Positions 35,901 to 43,787 are shown, counted from the first letter of the stretch. The stretch is 64,000 nucleotides of DNA from CAYPHA01 sp964410215 (GCA_964410215.1 CAYPHA010000018.1:1-64000); one strand, 5' to 3'. A program made the numbers and translations. Notes: generated from the letters alone by a model not told the origin.

Positions 35901-36369
35901 CCGGCAGGTCATCTGTCACGCAGCGCCAGTTTTGTCCGGTATCCTCCGTTTTCCAGATACCGCCACCGACGGCAGCCACCAGCCAGACATTCGGATCACT
36001 CGGATGGACAACGATGGACCGTGTCCGTCCACCGACATTGCCGGGTCCCCGTTCCACCCATTCCAGGTCCGACATTTTAGAAAAACCGAGGCTGATTTTT
36101 TTCGCTTCCTCAAACGCTTTAAAACGGTATCCCTGTTGATAGGAAAACGGTTCCCCGATGGCCGAGCGTATTAAGATTTCCTGTTCCATGGCCTCGTCGG
36201 GCTTATCCGTTTTGAAAGCGTACCTGCTTTGTTTTTTTTGTTCAAAAAGAGAAGCATTCAGTGATTTTGATGTTCGCAAATTCGGAACAGGTTCTGTCCC
36301 TGACAGGAGATGAAAAATGTATAATGCAATAAAGAGAAGTAATACAAAAGGAAAAATTATCCTGCGCAT
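32995..36369 (-). CDS. Giant secreted BNR/sortilin-type beta-propeller with type IX sorting domain
   Basis: 1124 residues with an N-terminal signal/anchor (IIFPFVLLLFIALYIFHLLSG). Many Asp-box-like repeats follow (GGIWKTEDTGQNWR, GLFKSVDEGETWQ, GLYRSENGGTDWD, GIYKSTDAGQTWR, GGIHYSGDRGQSW and others, residues ~110-760), as in sortilin/VPS10 and BNR propellers. A MAM/jellyroll-like region (~870-1020) includes EEMWDYVAIEGSSDGDTWEVL. The C-terminus is a Por/type IX sorting domain from NYPNPFNPQTT to NRMLLVR. It is probably exported to the cell surface. It is divergent from the CYTH gene at 36540. Confidence 0.9.
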   Translation of the reverse strand: MRRIIFPFVLLLFIALYIFHLLSGTEPVPNLRTSKSLNASLFEQKKQSRYAFKTDKPDEAMEQEILIRSAIGEPFSYQQGYRFKAFEEAKKISLGFSKMSDLEWVERGPGNVGGRTRSIVVHPSDPNVWLVAAVGGGIWKTEDTGQNWRCVTDDLPVLSATTLALCTSVPSVLYAGTGEGFYNGDAIIGDGLFKSVDEGETWQQLPSTASNYNFRYVNRVIVDPLNPNLVLAATNTGLYRSENGGTDWDEVFNQGLRVQQIIANPLNFSTQFIAVDGGYDTGTYNGGIYKSTDAGQTWRYVSEEIADHGRIEIAISEADTSILYASPVNANAGLLGFFRSGDAGETWTDYGNATNWLGGQGWYDNALVVSPLNPDIIFVGGIDLYRVQISGQSMSATKLTHWYSGAGYPYVHADQHYLVTLPNGANNFSIIAANDGGIHYSGDRGQSWIELNNDFNVTQYYDADKHPGRAQFIGGTQDNGTNRSPVDPQSDSDWTREIGGDGFDCAWDKNNADIVYGTLYYSRVYRSSDGGDNFTEIANGLPESSIFHTPLEMDPENSTRLYSAGDDDTFYWTDNSGDQWNPVSADYNGYSVVRIAASKSNPDVVWTGSTTRYLNVSTDGGLNFSLIPQMIGSTHAYLAGINTHPNEDSTAFITLGVSGSGKIYCTRDLGQTWENLTNNLPDIPVHTLLVMPFDSSEIWIGTDLGLFISYDEGNSWTYADNGIPAVAIRRLKIVGNDIVAATHGRGIWSVYREEIITPLREPALQDLTVPDPNTGMLKIRFSTRSYYDSVWIYIDGRPTDRLLSLNNGVDTFSVYQTNPPEEIRVQAYSYLDEQTALSDEKTLSIYNPESTLTEDFDSTSNSFYGDFTIGAQESFSTNILQSPHPYPDATTLYMYMGIPITIQEGTMLHYRDVAIVEPGEEGAFYPQEEMWDYVAIEGSSDGDTWEVLSEPYDARFNSVWLQAYNAEQSGGESMMVTQEIDLASLFATDTNIYIRFKLLADAFVNGWGWAIDDVAVTNTISGIAREKTLPTRLELIGNYPNPFNPQTTIQFTVDRPAPVTLTIYNSLGKRITRLLDNQIYEPGHVHNVTWDGTNMQGNRVASGFYYYELKNAQRRLVNRMLLVR

Positions 36370-36539
36370 GTCGCTGTCCTTTCACTGCTGGGATCAGAAT
36401 GTATTGATCTTGTATCGGAAGGATTGTGCTTTAGTTAATATTTACCTGTCATTTATTATTTCAGTTATCAAAGCCCCATTGGCATCTTCCTTTCATTTTA
36501 TCTAAATTGCCGGTAAAACTCAAACGAAACAGGAAAATA

Positions 36540-37172
36540 ATGGCTGAAATAATTCCACGATATGAATTCAGGGTTTTTGCCCCTGACTTGAAATGGTTTG
36601 GGGAGAAATTGACGGCGAATGCAACTTTTGACCGTTACCGGGAAAGCCGGGAGCTGTATCTGGTTTCCGCGCATACGGAGAATTTTAATGTCAAACTACG
36701 TGACGACAAACTCGATATCAAGGAACGGGTTGAGACCGTTAACGGACTTGAACGCTGGAAACCGGTGCTGAAAGCAGAATTCCCTGTAGACAAAAAAGTC
36801 CTTCAAGATAAAATGCTGCCATTCTTAGGTATGGAAATAAAGGAACCTGATACAGAAAACATGTCCCTGCAGAAATGCATCCGTTTCTTACAAGAAACAG
36901 ATCCGCATATTGCGCCGGTACATATCATAAAAAAGCGGTATGGATACCGGGTGGATGACGCGATGCTTGAACTGGCGGATGTTTACGTGAATGGCGGCCA
37001 TATCATGACCGTCTCTGCCGAGTCGGAGAATGATCAGACGGTGCACCGCTTACGGGACCGGCTGGGGCTGGGAGCGGAGGAAAACGTGAACTACGTTGTT
37101 GCCATCAAACGGATTCTTGGATGGCTTCCTTTGCCGGCGTCCTCTGTTTATAATGTGCTAAGCAGACGCTAG
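36540..37172 (+). CDS. Divergent CYTH-fold protein
   Basis: 210 residues from the ATG at 36540, preceded by AGGA. An upstream TTG would add an unlikely leader. The pattern of CYTH tunnel enzymes is recognisable but altered: YEFRVFA where E-I-E-R-K-F is expected, then NVKLRDDKLDIKERVE, ERWKPVLKAEFPV, IIKKRYGYRV and a closing TVSAESEN. Loss of the ExExK motif argues against ordinary triphosphatase activity. It is followed, after 9 nt, by a canonical CYTH gene. A binding or regulatory subunit is a reasonable guess. Confidence 0.6.
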   Translation: MAEIIPRYEFRVFAPDLKWFGEKLTANATFDRYRESRELYLVSAHTENFNVKLRDDKLDIKERVETVNGLERWKPVLKAEFPVDKKVLQDKMLPFLGMEIKEPDTENMSLQKCIRFLQETDPHIAPVHIIKKRYGYRVDDAMLELADVYVNGGHIMTVSAESENDQTVHRLRDRLGLGAEENVNYVVAIKRILGWLPLPASSVYNVLSRR

Positions 37173-37181
37173 GAGTGGAAC

Positions 37182-37649
37182 ATGGGAATGGAAATTGAGC
37201 GTAAATTTTTATTGAAAAATGATGACTGGAAAAAAGGAGCTGAAGGGGTCACCTATCGCCAGGGTTACCTTTCCACGGTTAAGGAGCGGACAGTCCGGGT
37301 CCGGACCATCGCGGAAAAGGGTTTCCTGACGATAAAGGGTATGACCAGAGGGATGACGCGCAGTGAATTCGAATATGATATTCCCCTGGAAGATGCGGAT
37401 TATATGCTGGATGCACTTTGCGAAAAACCACTGATAGAAAAGAAACGTTTTAAAATTGCTATGGAGGGTCTGACCTGGGAGATCGATGAATTTTTCGGAG
37501 AGAATAAGGGGCTTGTACTCGTTGAAGTCGAACTGGAATCCGAAGATCAGGACATTGAAATTCCTTCGTGGATAGGTAAGGAAGTCACCGGCGATCCGAG
37601 ATATTTCAATGCGAATCTTGTCCGGCATCCCTATTCAACGTGGTCATAG
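37182..37649 (+). CDS. CYTH-domain triphosphate tunnel metalloenzyme
   Basis: 155 residues with the defining EIERKFLL at residues 4-11. The basic strand RTVRVRTIAEKGFLTIKG, then SEFEYDIP, IEKKRFKI, WEIDEFFGENKGLVLVEVELES complete the tunnel's acidic and basic faces. Members hydrolyse triphosphate or polyphosphate ends, or bind them. AGGAG lies 6 nt before the first ATG. It forms a two-gene unit with the divergent CYTH protein and may relate functionally to the ppk1/CHAD operon 17 kb away. Confidence 0.9.
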   Translation: MGMEIERKFLLKNDDWKKGAEGVTYRQGYLSTVKERTVRVRTIAEKGFLTIKGMTRGMTRSEFEYDIPLEDADYMLDALCEKPLIEKKRFKIAMEGLTWEIDEFFGENKGLVLVEVELESEDQDIEIPSWIGKEVTGDPRYFNANLVRHPYSTWS

Positions 37650-37683
37650 GAGATACGATTTCTGCTCAGACCGGGTTGGGAGC

Positions 37684-37784
37684 CTTTTGCATCAGCATGA
37701 AAACGGGTGATGGTTCACATGTATTCGTGCGTTTTGTCTGTTTTACCATCACAGGAATTTATCCTGGTGACACCGATGCAAAAG
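37684..37784. repeat. Nested inverted-repeat element between convergent genes
   Basis: Three perfect pairings fit one structure: CTTTTGCATC (37684-37693) with GATGCAAAAG (37775-37784), GTGATGG (37707-37713) with CCATCAC (37746-37752), and CAGGA (37752-37756) with TCCTG (37762-37766). Together they give a three-way-junction-like fold of 101 nt. The region lies between the CYTH and GPP34 genes, which converge. It could be a small MITE-like repeat, a structured 3' end or an RNA. No known riboswitch consensus was recognised. Confidence 0.45.
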
Positions 37785-37819
37785 TCATGCAGCCCCATTC
37801 ATAAAACCATACACTGTTT

Positions 37820-38524
37820 TCAGGAGGACGCCGCCGTTGTCGAGGCCATGATGGCCGGCATGATGGCTGCGATGGCAACCGCCGCCTGAACGGCTTCGAT
37901 GGCCTCCTTGGCCGCTTCACCCATCAGGTTGCCTTCAATAATTTCCTTAATACGATTCTTTCGGCTCTTGAGTTCTGATTTATCAAAATTACCTTTCAGT
38001 ATGCCGGCATGATGGGTCAGGGCGATCAGTATGACGGTTCGGCTGTCTATTTCCCGTGTGTCTGAAAAGATGGCATGATGCATCCGGCGGATCAGCTCCC
38101 GTTCGGGTTTGGGATTGATTTCTGGATATACTTTACGGGTGAAGAACAGAAGCACCTTGCCTTCATCTTCTTTGAGGATGCCCATGCGGCATAATTTTTC
38201 TGCGATCTGGTGCTTTAATTTACTGATATTGGCAAACCGGCTGATCCAGGTCTGCAGGGAGCCGCGCCGTCTGGCATTTTTGATTTTGTCGAAACACAGG
38301 TCGATCAGCGGTTCACCGACCGGCGTCGGATCCGTTACCTCCACCAGCTTGCTCCAGCGTTTTTCAATGACTTTGATGCGTTTGTGTAAAAGCAGTTCGG
38401 AAAGAATAGCGCCGCCGAGGGCGTATTGGTACATGGTACCCGGCAATATGGTGCCTTTCTGATCCCGGAGGGCAAGCAAAAGAATTTCATCCTGAAGAAA
38501 AAGGTTGTCTGAAGGTTTGATCAT
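37820..38524 (-). CDS. GPP34 (GOLPH3/Vps74-like) family protein
   Basis: 234 residues opening NLFLQDEILLLALRDQKGTILPGTMYQYALGGAILSELLLHKRI, the GPP34 family's first helices. The later EREHIRRM-like segment and RTVILIALTHHAGIL fit the rest of the domain. In eukaryotes GOLPH3 binds phosphatidylinositol-4-phosphate on the Golgi; the bacterial role is unknown, probably membrane-surface binding. The C-terminus is an unusual Ala/Met-rich hydrophobic tail (AVQAAVAIAAIMPAIMAS) that could insert in membrane. AAAAGGAGA precedes the ATG. Confidence 0.85.
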   Translation of the reverse strand: MIKPSDNLFLQDEILLLALRDQKGTILPGTMYQYALGGAILSELLLHKRIKVIEKRWSKLVEVTDPTPVGEPLIDLCFDKIKNARRRGSLQTWISRFANISKLKHQIAEKLCRMGILKEDEGKVLLFFTRKVYPEINPKPERELIRRMHHAIFSDTREIDSRTVILIALTHHAGILKGNFDKSELKSRKNRIKEIIEGNLMGEAAKEAIEAVQAAVAIAAIMPAIMASTTAASS

Positions 38525-38679
38525 TTTAATATCTCCTTTTTACTCATGATTCCGAAAAATCAATATTAAATTTTTATACCCCGGTTATAATCGGGATGAC
38601 CCGACCATTAGTCCTGCCATTAAGCATATTAATACGTGATACAAAAATACATGAAAAATATTCGATGTCAATCAATCAT

Positions 38680-38961
38680 TTATTTTTTTAATGCAAAAAT
38701 GTGAATATTACGCTGGAACAGGTAAAACCGTTGGAATTGAGGTTTGGAGAATGATTGTAACGATGAGCTGATTGCTTCAACCTTCATACCAAGAAACCAA
38801 CCGATGATCGGCATCAAAAACTGAAAAAGTCCGAAATGAAATGATAAACGGAAAATTCCGCGTATGTCTCGTACCAAACCTGAGGTACCTGCGCTTAAAG
38901 AGACGGTGAATGCATCCATAGCAAGTCCGAATGAGATCAGTATAATTTCGGTTACATCCAT
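38680..38961 (-). pseudogene. mntP: Remnant of manganese efflux pump gene mntP
   Basis: The first ~64 residues match the start of MntP, a six-helix Mn2+ exporter: IILISFGLAMDAFTVSLSAGTSG, then FRLSFHFGLFQFLMPIIGWFLGM. After that the reading frame continues with unrelated sequence (SFSKPQFQRFYLFQRN) and stops at 93 residues, half the normal ~190. The missing second half is not seen downstream in any frame, so this is a deletion remnant rather than a simple frameshift. The surrounding non-coding DNA (38525-38679 and 38962-39207) is AT-rich with no other gene. Confidence 0.8.
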
Positions 38962-39207
38962 AAGCGTCGTATTATTACGTTAAATCATTCCAAGGAAAGT
39001 AAAAATTTACATTATTTAAAACAATACAGAGGTGTAATGAATGAATAAACTGACAGTGATTAAAAAACCACCTTGCACTCAGAAACAGTTTTTAGAGATT
39101 TTGATTTCTCAATTATGTTCATACAGTCTTCTAAATAGTCATTGTCTTTCTGATTTTAACTATCAAGATTCAATTGCAGCAAATTACTGATGGTTTAACA
39201 GTGATGG

Positions 39208-41187
39208 CTATCGGAGATGTTCTTTATACCAGGTCAGGATACGACTGAGGGAATGAAGTTGGGATTCCCTCATACGGAAAATGTGGCCTTCACCCGGATA
39301 GATATGGCAGGCGACCTCTGTACCGTTCAGCAGCAGGGCACGGTGATAGGCCCGTGCCTGACCGGCCGGGACGCCGGAATCCGCTTCACCATGCAAAATA
39401 AGGGTTGGCGTGGTAATGTTGTTTATACAAGTCAGCGGTGAGACATTCCGGTAACAATCCGGGCAGCGGTAAGCCGTGGTCCCGAAATAGGCATTGAATA
39501 CAGAAATAAAAGGCGTTGTTCCGTAAAAACTGTAGAGATCATAAAATCCGGCGCCGGTTACGGCCGCTTTGAAGCGCTGTGACTGCGCTGTTGCCCATGC
39601 GGACATATAACCACCATAACTCCAGCCGCCGATCCCCAGCCGCTCCGGATCAGCGATGCCCTCTGCGACCAGGTAATCAATGCCGCTCATGATATCGTTA
39701 TAATCGCCTTTACCCCAGTCATTTTGATTGGCTTCGGCAAATTGCCAGCCATATCCCAGGCTACCCCGGGGATTAGGAAGAAAAACGGCAAATCCGTTGG
39801 ATGCCAGCATCTGTCCCCAGTCGTGCCAGCTCATCTGCCAGCCGGACCACCAGGCCCATTCCGGACCGCCGTGAACAAGGGTTACCAGGGGATACTTCCG
39901 ACCCTTAACAAAACCAGCTGGACGGATCAGCAGTCCCTCCATATTGAGTCCATCCGGACTCTTCCAGGTAATTGTTTCTTCTTCTCCAAAAGCGAGTTGA
40001 CCGGCCCATGGATTGAAGTCGGTCAGTTGTATCCTTTGCGAATCCTCCAGGGATATCATCCACAGATCTTCCGGCCGGTTGAATGCGGCATCCTTGAAGA
40101 CGATTCTGGAACATGCTGCATCAAGATCCCGATTATCCGGCCAGCTCCAGGCGATTCCGGTCTCAGTGACGGGTGTGATTTTTTCCGTTGTCACATCGAG
40201 GATACCGATGATTCCCTGCATGCCCTGCTGTGCCGACACCAGGAGTGCGTCGCCTGAACAAAACCAGTCCAGCTCCCAGATGGTTCCCCGGTATGCTCTT
40301 GCCAACTGTCTCTTATCGTGGCCATTGGTTTGGATGAGCGTGGGAAGCATGGTATAGAGCGCGCCTGTGCGGCTGAAATAGGTGATCATTGATGCGTCAG
40401 GAGACCAGCGGATATTGCCCATAGCGATGGACATGATCAGGTCGCCTTCAATCGGAGCCAGTTCACGATAACCGCTACCGTCCGCATTCTGAACGGCCAG
40501 CATGGAATGGTAAAAAATGCGATCAGGAGCAGCCGATTCCGAGATACAAAGGGCTACTTTGCTCCCGGAGGGCGAAAGCCGGAACGAGGACACCTGTTTA
40601 TCCGCCGGTGTCAGCGCGACGCCGGCACCGGATTTAAGATTCATACGGAATAGTCGGGCCGGCGGCGGTGCTGCAGAGCAGGAGAACCGGTTGTTCATAT
40701 TGACCGTTGAACGAGTGGTATCATACGCTGTATAAAAAATCAGCGAAGCATCAGGGTGCCATTGGAAGTCCACAATACCGACCGGATGACCGGTCAGCTG
40801 TCTGATGTTATCCTCACCCCATGTTTTCAGAAAAATCTGATAGGTTCCATCTGACGTTTGTTTCATGAAGGCAAATGACGACCCGTCCGGCGACCAGCGC
40901 GGAGAATATGCATCATCAGCAGTTGTAATCAGGGGCACAGCGGGATGCTTGTCCTCCAGGTCGGCAATCCAGATATCACCCTGGCGGATTGCCTCTGGTG
41001 TGAGGCTATCCGGGAAGGAGTGCACTACAAAAAGAACCTTTTGTGAATCGGGTGAAATATGCGGGTCGGTTACATTCCGGATATTAACGATGTGTTCAGG
41101 TGTTATCGTGATTTTCGGAAAAGACAATACGATGGTGGCAGATAATACAAAATAAAAAATACAAAATACAAAATAGCGTGGTGGCAT
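39208..41187 (-). CDS. Secreted S9-family (prolyl oligopeptidase-type) peptidase
   Basis: 659 residues. A signal peptide (residues 1-22, YFVFCIFYFVLSATIVLS) is followed by a TolB-like WD40 propeller (HISPDSQKVLFVVHS, YSPRWSPDGSSFAFM) and then the alpha/beta-hydrolase domain. The catalytic Ser lies in GIGGWSYGGYMS, Asp in LHGEADSGVP and His in PGEGHIF. It should cleave short peptides in the periplasm or outside. The signal peptide core is encoded by a 7-bp tandem repeat. It starts 9 nt after the lipocalin gene, so the two are one operon. Confidence 0.93.
   Translation of the reverse strand: MPPRYFVFCIFYFVLSATIVLSFPKITITPEHIVNIRNVTDPHISPDSQKVLFVVHSFPDSLTPEAIRQGDIWIADLEDKHPAVPLITTADDAYSPRWSPDGSSFAFMKQTSDGTYQIFLKTWGEDNIRQLTGHPVGIVDFQWHPDASLIFYTAYDTTRSTVNMNNRFSCSAAPPPARLFRMNLKSGAGVALTPADKQVSSFRLSPSGSKVALCISESAAPDRIFYHSMLAVQNADGSGYRELAPIEGDLIMSIAMGNIRWSPDASMITYFSRTGALYTMLPTLIQTNGHDKRQLARAYRGTIWELDWFCSGDALLVSAQQGMQGIIGILDVTTEKITPVTETGIAWSWPDNRDLDAACSRIVFKDAAFNRPEDLWMISLEDSQRIQLTDFNPWAGQLAFGEEETITWKSPDGLNMEGLLIRPAGFVKGRKYPLVTLVHGGPEWAWWSGWQMSWHDWGQMLASNGFAVFLPNPRGSLGYGWQFAEANQNDWGKGDYNDIMSGIDYLVAEGIADPERLGIGGWSYGGYMSAWATAQSQRFKAAVTGAGFYDLYSFYGTTPFISVFNAYFGTTAYRCPDCYRNVSPLTCINNITTPTLILHGEADSGVPAGQARAYHRALLLNGTEVACHIYPGEGHIFRMRESQLHSLSRILTWYKEHLR
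41141..41175 (-). repeat. Heptamer repeat TATTTTN inside the S9 peptidase signal peptide
   Basis: On the minus strand five consecutive 7-mers TATTTTG, TATTTTG, TATTTTT, TATTTTG, TATTATC encode residues 5-15, YFVFCIFYFVL. Since 7 is not a multiple of 3, three units give a 7-residue peptide period that is hydrophobic throughout. The unit is close to the intergenic array at 3691-3752. Confidence 0.85.
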
Positions 41188-41196
41188 GGTTTGTAT

Positions 41197-41751
41197 TTAT
41201 TCTTTGTGACGTGTTGATTGAAACGTCGAGGGATCATAGCCCTGGCGACGCAGAATGTCGTTTATTTCTTCCATCGTATCTTTGGATAGTGTGGTTGTAC
41301 GGGCAAGAATCCAGCCGTATTTCCGTGAGGGTGTCCCTACTATGGCATAGGAATAATCGTCGGCCAGGCCGATGATCCAGTAATCGCCCCAGAACAGATT
41401 AAAACCGAAGATGCTGACGAAGCTGACCTGTAAGCGGGCATTGGAGGTTGTATCCACCACCCGGGCCACGCCACCGGATTCACGCAGACTGCCATCGGCA
41501 TTCCGGCAGCTGTTCGTTACGCCGATCCGGTCATCATCCTGCAGTTCATACAGTGCCGTAACGCTGTAGGCACATTTTTTCTGAAAGCGGTTGGGGATCC
41601 GGGCTGTTTCATACCATAAACCAGCATACTGTGTTAAATCAACATGCGATACCGTCGTAAGCGGGGCATTATGTGCAGACATATTCTGTTCCTGGGGAAA
41701 AAGGTTAAACGCAGGGATGAACAGGAAAAGGCTTATCACTAACAGTTTCAT
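41197..41751 (-). CDS. Bacterial lipocalin (Blc-like)
   Basis: 184 residues with a signal peptide (LLVISLFLFIPAFNLF). The lipocalin GxW motif is in TQYAGLWYETARIPNRFQKKC, followed by VTALYELQDDDRIGVTNSC and the last strand WIIGLADDYSYAIVGTPSRKYGWILART. Unlike E. coli Blc there is no lipobox cysteine at the end of the signal, so it is probably periplasmic or secreted and binds lipids. It is transcribed with the S9 peptidase. The divergent intergenic region to 41906 should hold promoters for this gene and typA. Confidence 0.92.
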   Translation of the reverse strand: MKLLVISLFLFIPAFNLFPQEQNMSAHNAPLTTVSHVDLTQYAGLWYETARIPNRFQKKCAYSVTALYELQDDDRIGVTNSCRNADGSLRESGGVARVVDTTSNARLQVSFVSIFGFNLFWGDYWIIGLADDYSYAIVGTPSRKYGWILARTTTLSKDTMEEINDILRRQGYDPSTFQSTRHKE

Positions 41752-41906
41752 TTTCTATGATACCTTTTTGGGTTAATTTAGACATGCTTTGCCGTAAGTA
41801 CAACATCTTCTGCAACGGAATGTTTCGAATTATTATGTTTTTCTGCAGAAATTAGTTATCTTGCCCGGATATTTTTTTGAATATGGTTAGAGGAGAAAGC
41901 AGATAA

Positions 41907-43787
41907 ATGCGTAAAATGAATATTAGAAATGTAGCTATAATCGCTCATGTGGATCATGGTAAGACCACGCTTGTGGACGGTATGCTCAGGCAGAGCGGCA
42001 TTTACAGGGATAACCAGAAGGTGGAAGACCGGGTAATGGATTCTATGGACCTGGAGCGGGAACGCGGCATTACCATCATGGCCAAAAACACGGCCGTGCA
42101 ATATAATGATACTAAGATTAATATTTCCCGGCTCGATGAGGAGCTAAAGAAAAAAGANNNNNNNNNNATTAATATTGTTGATACCCCCGGTCATGCCGAC
42201 TTCGGCGGGGAGGTGGAACGCAGCCTGAACCTGGTAGACGGCGCCCTGCTGCTGGTCGATTCCAGCGAAGGGCCGCTCCCCCAGACGCGCTTTGTGGTCA
42301 AAAAGGCATTGTCTAAAAAACTGCCACTGATTCTGGTGATCAATAAAATCGACCGTCCGGATGAACGTATCGAGGAGGTGATCAATGCTGTCTATGACTT
42401 GTTTATCGATCTTGATGCGGACGAGGAACAGATCAATTTCCCCATCTTGTATACCAATGCGAAACTGGGTGTCGCCCATCACGAACGGAGTGACGGATCG
42501 ACCAACCTGAAACCGCTTTTCGAGATGATTGTGAACGAGATTCCAGGACCGGAGGCAGATGACGGCGCGAAACCCCAGTTCCTGGTTACCAATCTCGACT
42601 ACGACTCCTATGTCGGTCAGATTGCCATTGGCCGCTTATACAATGGTACATTGGAGATGAACAAAACATACAGCCTGTGTCAGGAAAACGGCATCCGGGA
42701 AGGCATCAAATTCTCGGCATTGTATTCCTTTCAGAATCTGGGTAAAGCCAAGGTCGAAAAGGTACAGGCGGGTGATATTATTGCGCTGGCCGGTGTGGAG
42801 GACATCCGTATCGGTGATACCGTTTCTTCTCTGGAGGAACCGGATGCGCTTCCGCGGATAAAGGTGGATGATCCAACCATCTCCATGGTTTTCTATGTAA
42901 ATAGCAGCCCCTTTGCCGGAAAAGATGGCAAATACCTGACCTCCCGTCATATCAAAGCGCGCCTGGACAAGGAAACGCTGGGCAATGTGGCCATTCTGGT
43001 TAAACCGACCGAGCGCGCGGATGCGTTTGAAGTATGCGGCAGGGGGGAACTGCAGATGGCCGTGCTGATTGAAACCATGCGCCGCGAAGGATATGAGTTT
43101 ATGGTTTCCAAACCGACAGTTATCACGAAGGAAATGGATGGGAAGCTGTGTGAACCGGTGGAACACGTTTTTATCGATGTCCCGGAAGAATTTCTTGGGG
43201 TGATTACGGAAAAATTGTCTACCCGTAAAGGACGCATGAGCAACCTGGTCAATCATGGTCACGGGCGTGTCAACGTGGAGTTCCTGATACCCTCGCGGGG
43301 GCTGATTGGTTTCCGCAGCCATTTTTTGACGGATACCAAAGGTTCCGGTGTAATGAACTCCATATTTCATGGATATGAGCCGTGGTTTGGTCCCATCCCG
43401 CAAAGGACCAGCGGGGCGCTTGTGGCCGACAGGTCCGGAAAAGTGACGACCTATGCCAGCCTGGCCATGGTGGACCGTGGCGAACTGTTCTTGGAGGTGA
43501 CAACACCCGTATATGAAGGGATGATCATCGGAGAACGGAACCGGGAAGGGGATCTGGATGTCAATATCACGAAAGAAAAAAAACTGACAAATATGCGCAG
43601 TTCCACGGCCGAAGCGACGGTCACTTTGCGTCCGCCGCGCATGCTTTCACTAGATCAGTCCATTGAATTTATCGCCGAGGATGAACTGGTGGAAGTCACT
43701 CCTTCGAATATACGCATCGCGAAAATAGAGCGGGACAGGCAGAAGCGGGCAGTGCTTTCCAAAAAGCTAAAAGCCGAAGTAGAATAA
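41907..43787 (+). CDS. typA: Ribosome-associated GTPase TypA/BipA (internal gap)
   Basis: 626 residues in frame across a 10-N run. GTPase motifs: AHVDHGKTTLVDGML (G1), RGITI (G2), DTPGHADFGGEVERS (G3) and NKIDRPD (G4). Elongation-factor-like domains and the C-terminal BipA domain follow (GRGELQMAVLIETMRREGYEF, VNVEFLIPSRGLIGFR, TLRPPRMLSLDQSIEFI). Between residues 74 and 90, just before G3, is a segment ISRLDEELKKK plus the gap that other TypA proteins lack; it is probably assembly error. TypA helps ribosome assembly in cold and stress. GAGGAG precedes the ATG. Confidence 0.95.
   Translation: MRKMNIRNVAIIAHVDHGKTTLVDGMLRQSGIYRDNQKVEDRVMDSMDLERERGITIMAKNTAVQYNDTKINISRLDEELKKKXXXXINIVDTPGHADFGGEVERSLNLVDGALLLVDSSEGPLPQTRFVVKKALSKKLPLILVINKIDRPDERIEEVINAVYDLFIDLDADEEQINFPILYTNAKLGVAHHERSDGSTNLKPLFEMIVNEIPGPEADDGAKPQFLVTNLDYDSYVGQIAIGRLYNGTLEMNKTYSLCQENGIREGIKFSALYSFQNLGKAKVEKVQAGDIIALAGVEDIRIGDTVSSLEEPDALPRIKVDDPTISMVFYVNSSPFAGKDGKYLTSRHIKARLDKETLGNVAILVKPTERADAFEVCGRGELQMAVLIETMRREGYEFMVSKPTVITKEMDGKLCEPVEHVFIDVPEEFLGVITEKLSTRKGRMSNLVNHGHGRVNVEFLIPSRGLIGFRSHFLTDTKGSGVMNSIFHGYEPWFGPIPQRTSGALVADRSGKVTTYASLAMVDRGELFLEVTTPVYEGMIIGERNREGDLDVNITKEKKLTNMRSSTAEATVTLRPPRMLSLDQSIEFIAEDELVEVTPSNIRIAKIERDRQKRAVLSKKLKAEVE
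42158..42167. other. Assembly gap (10 N) inside typA
   Basis: Ten N bases, with ATTAATATT present both ~44 bp to the left and immediately to the right. The extra 36 bases on the left have no counterpart in TypA homologues. Confidence 0.95.

Noticed and set aside
34726..36174. A 482-codon open frame on the plus strand
   Set aside because: It is antisense to the BNR/sortilin-type protein whose repeats are unmistakable; long shadows are expected opposite repetitive genes of moderate GC.
37707..37889. A 60-codon plus-strand frame in the inverted-repeat region
   Set aside because: It overlaps the GPP34 gene tail on the other strand, has no ribosome site and runs across the hairpin structure.
42636..43403. 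A 255-codon open frame on the minus strand
   Set aside because: It lies fully opposite typA, whose motifs are clear in the plus frame.
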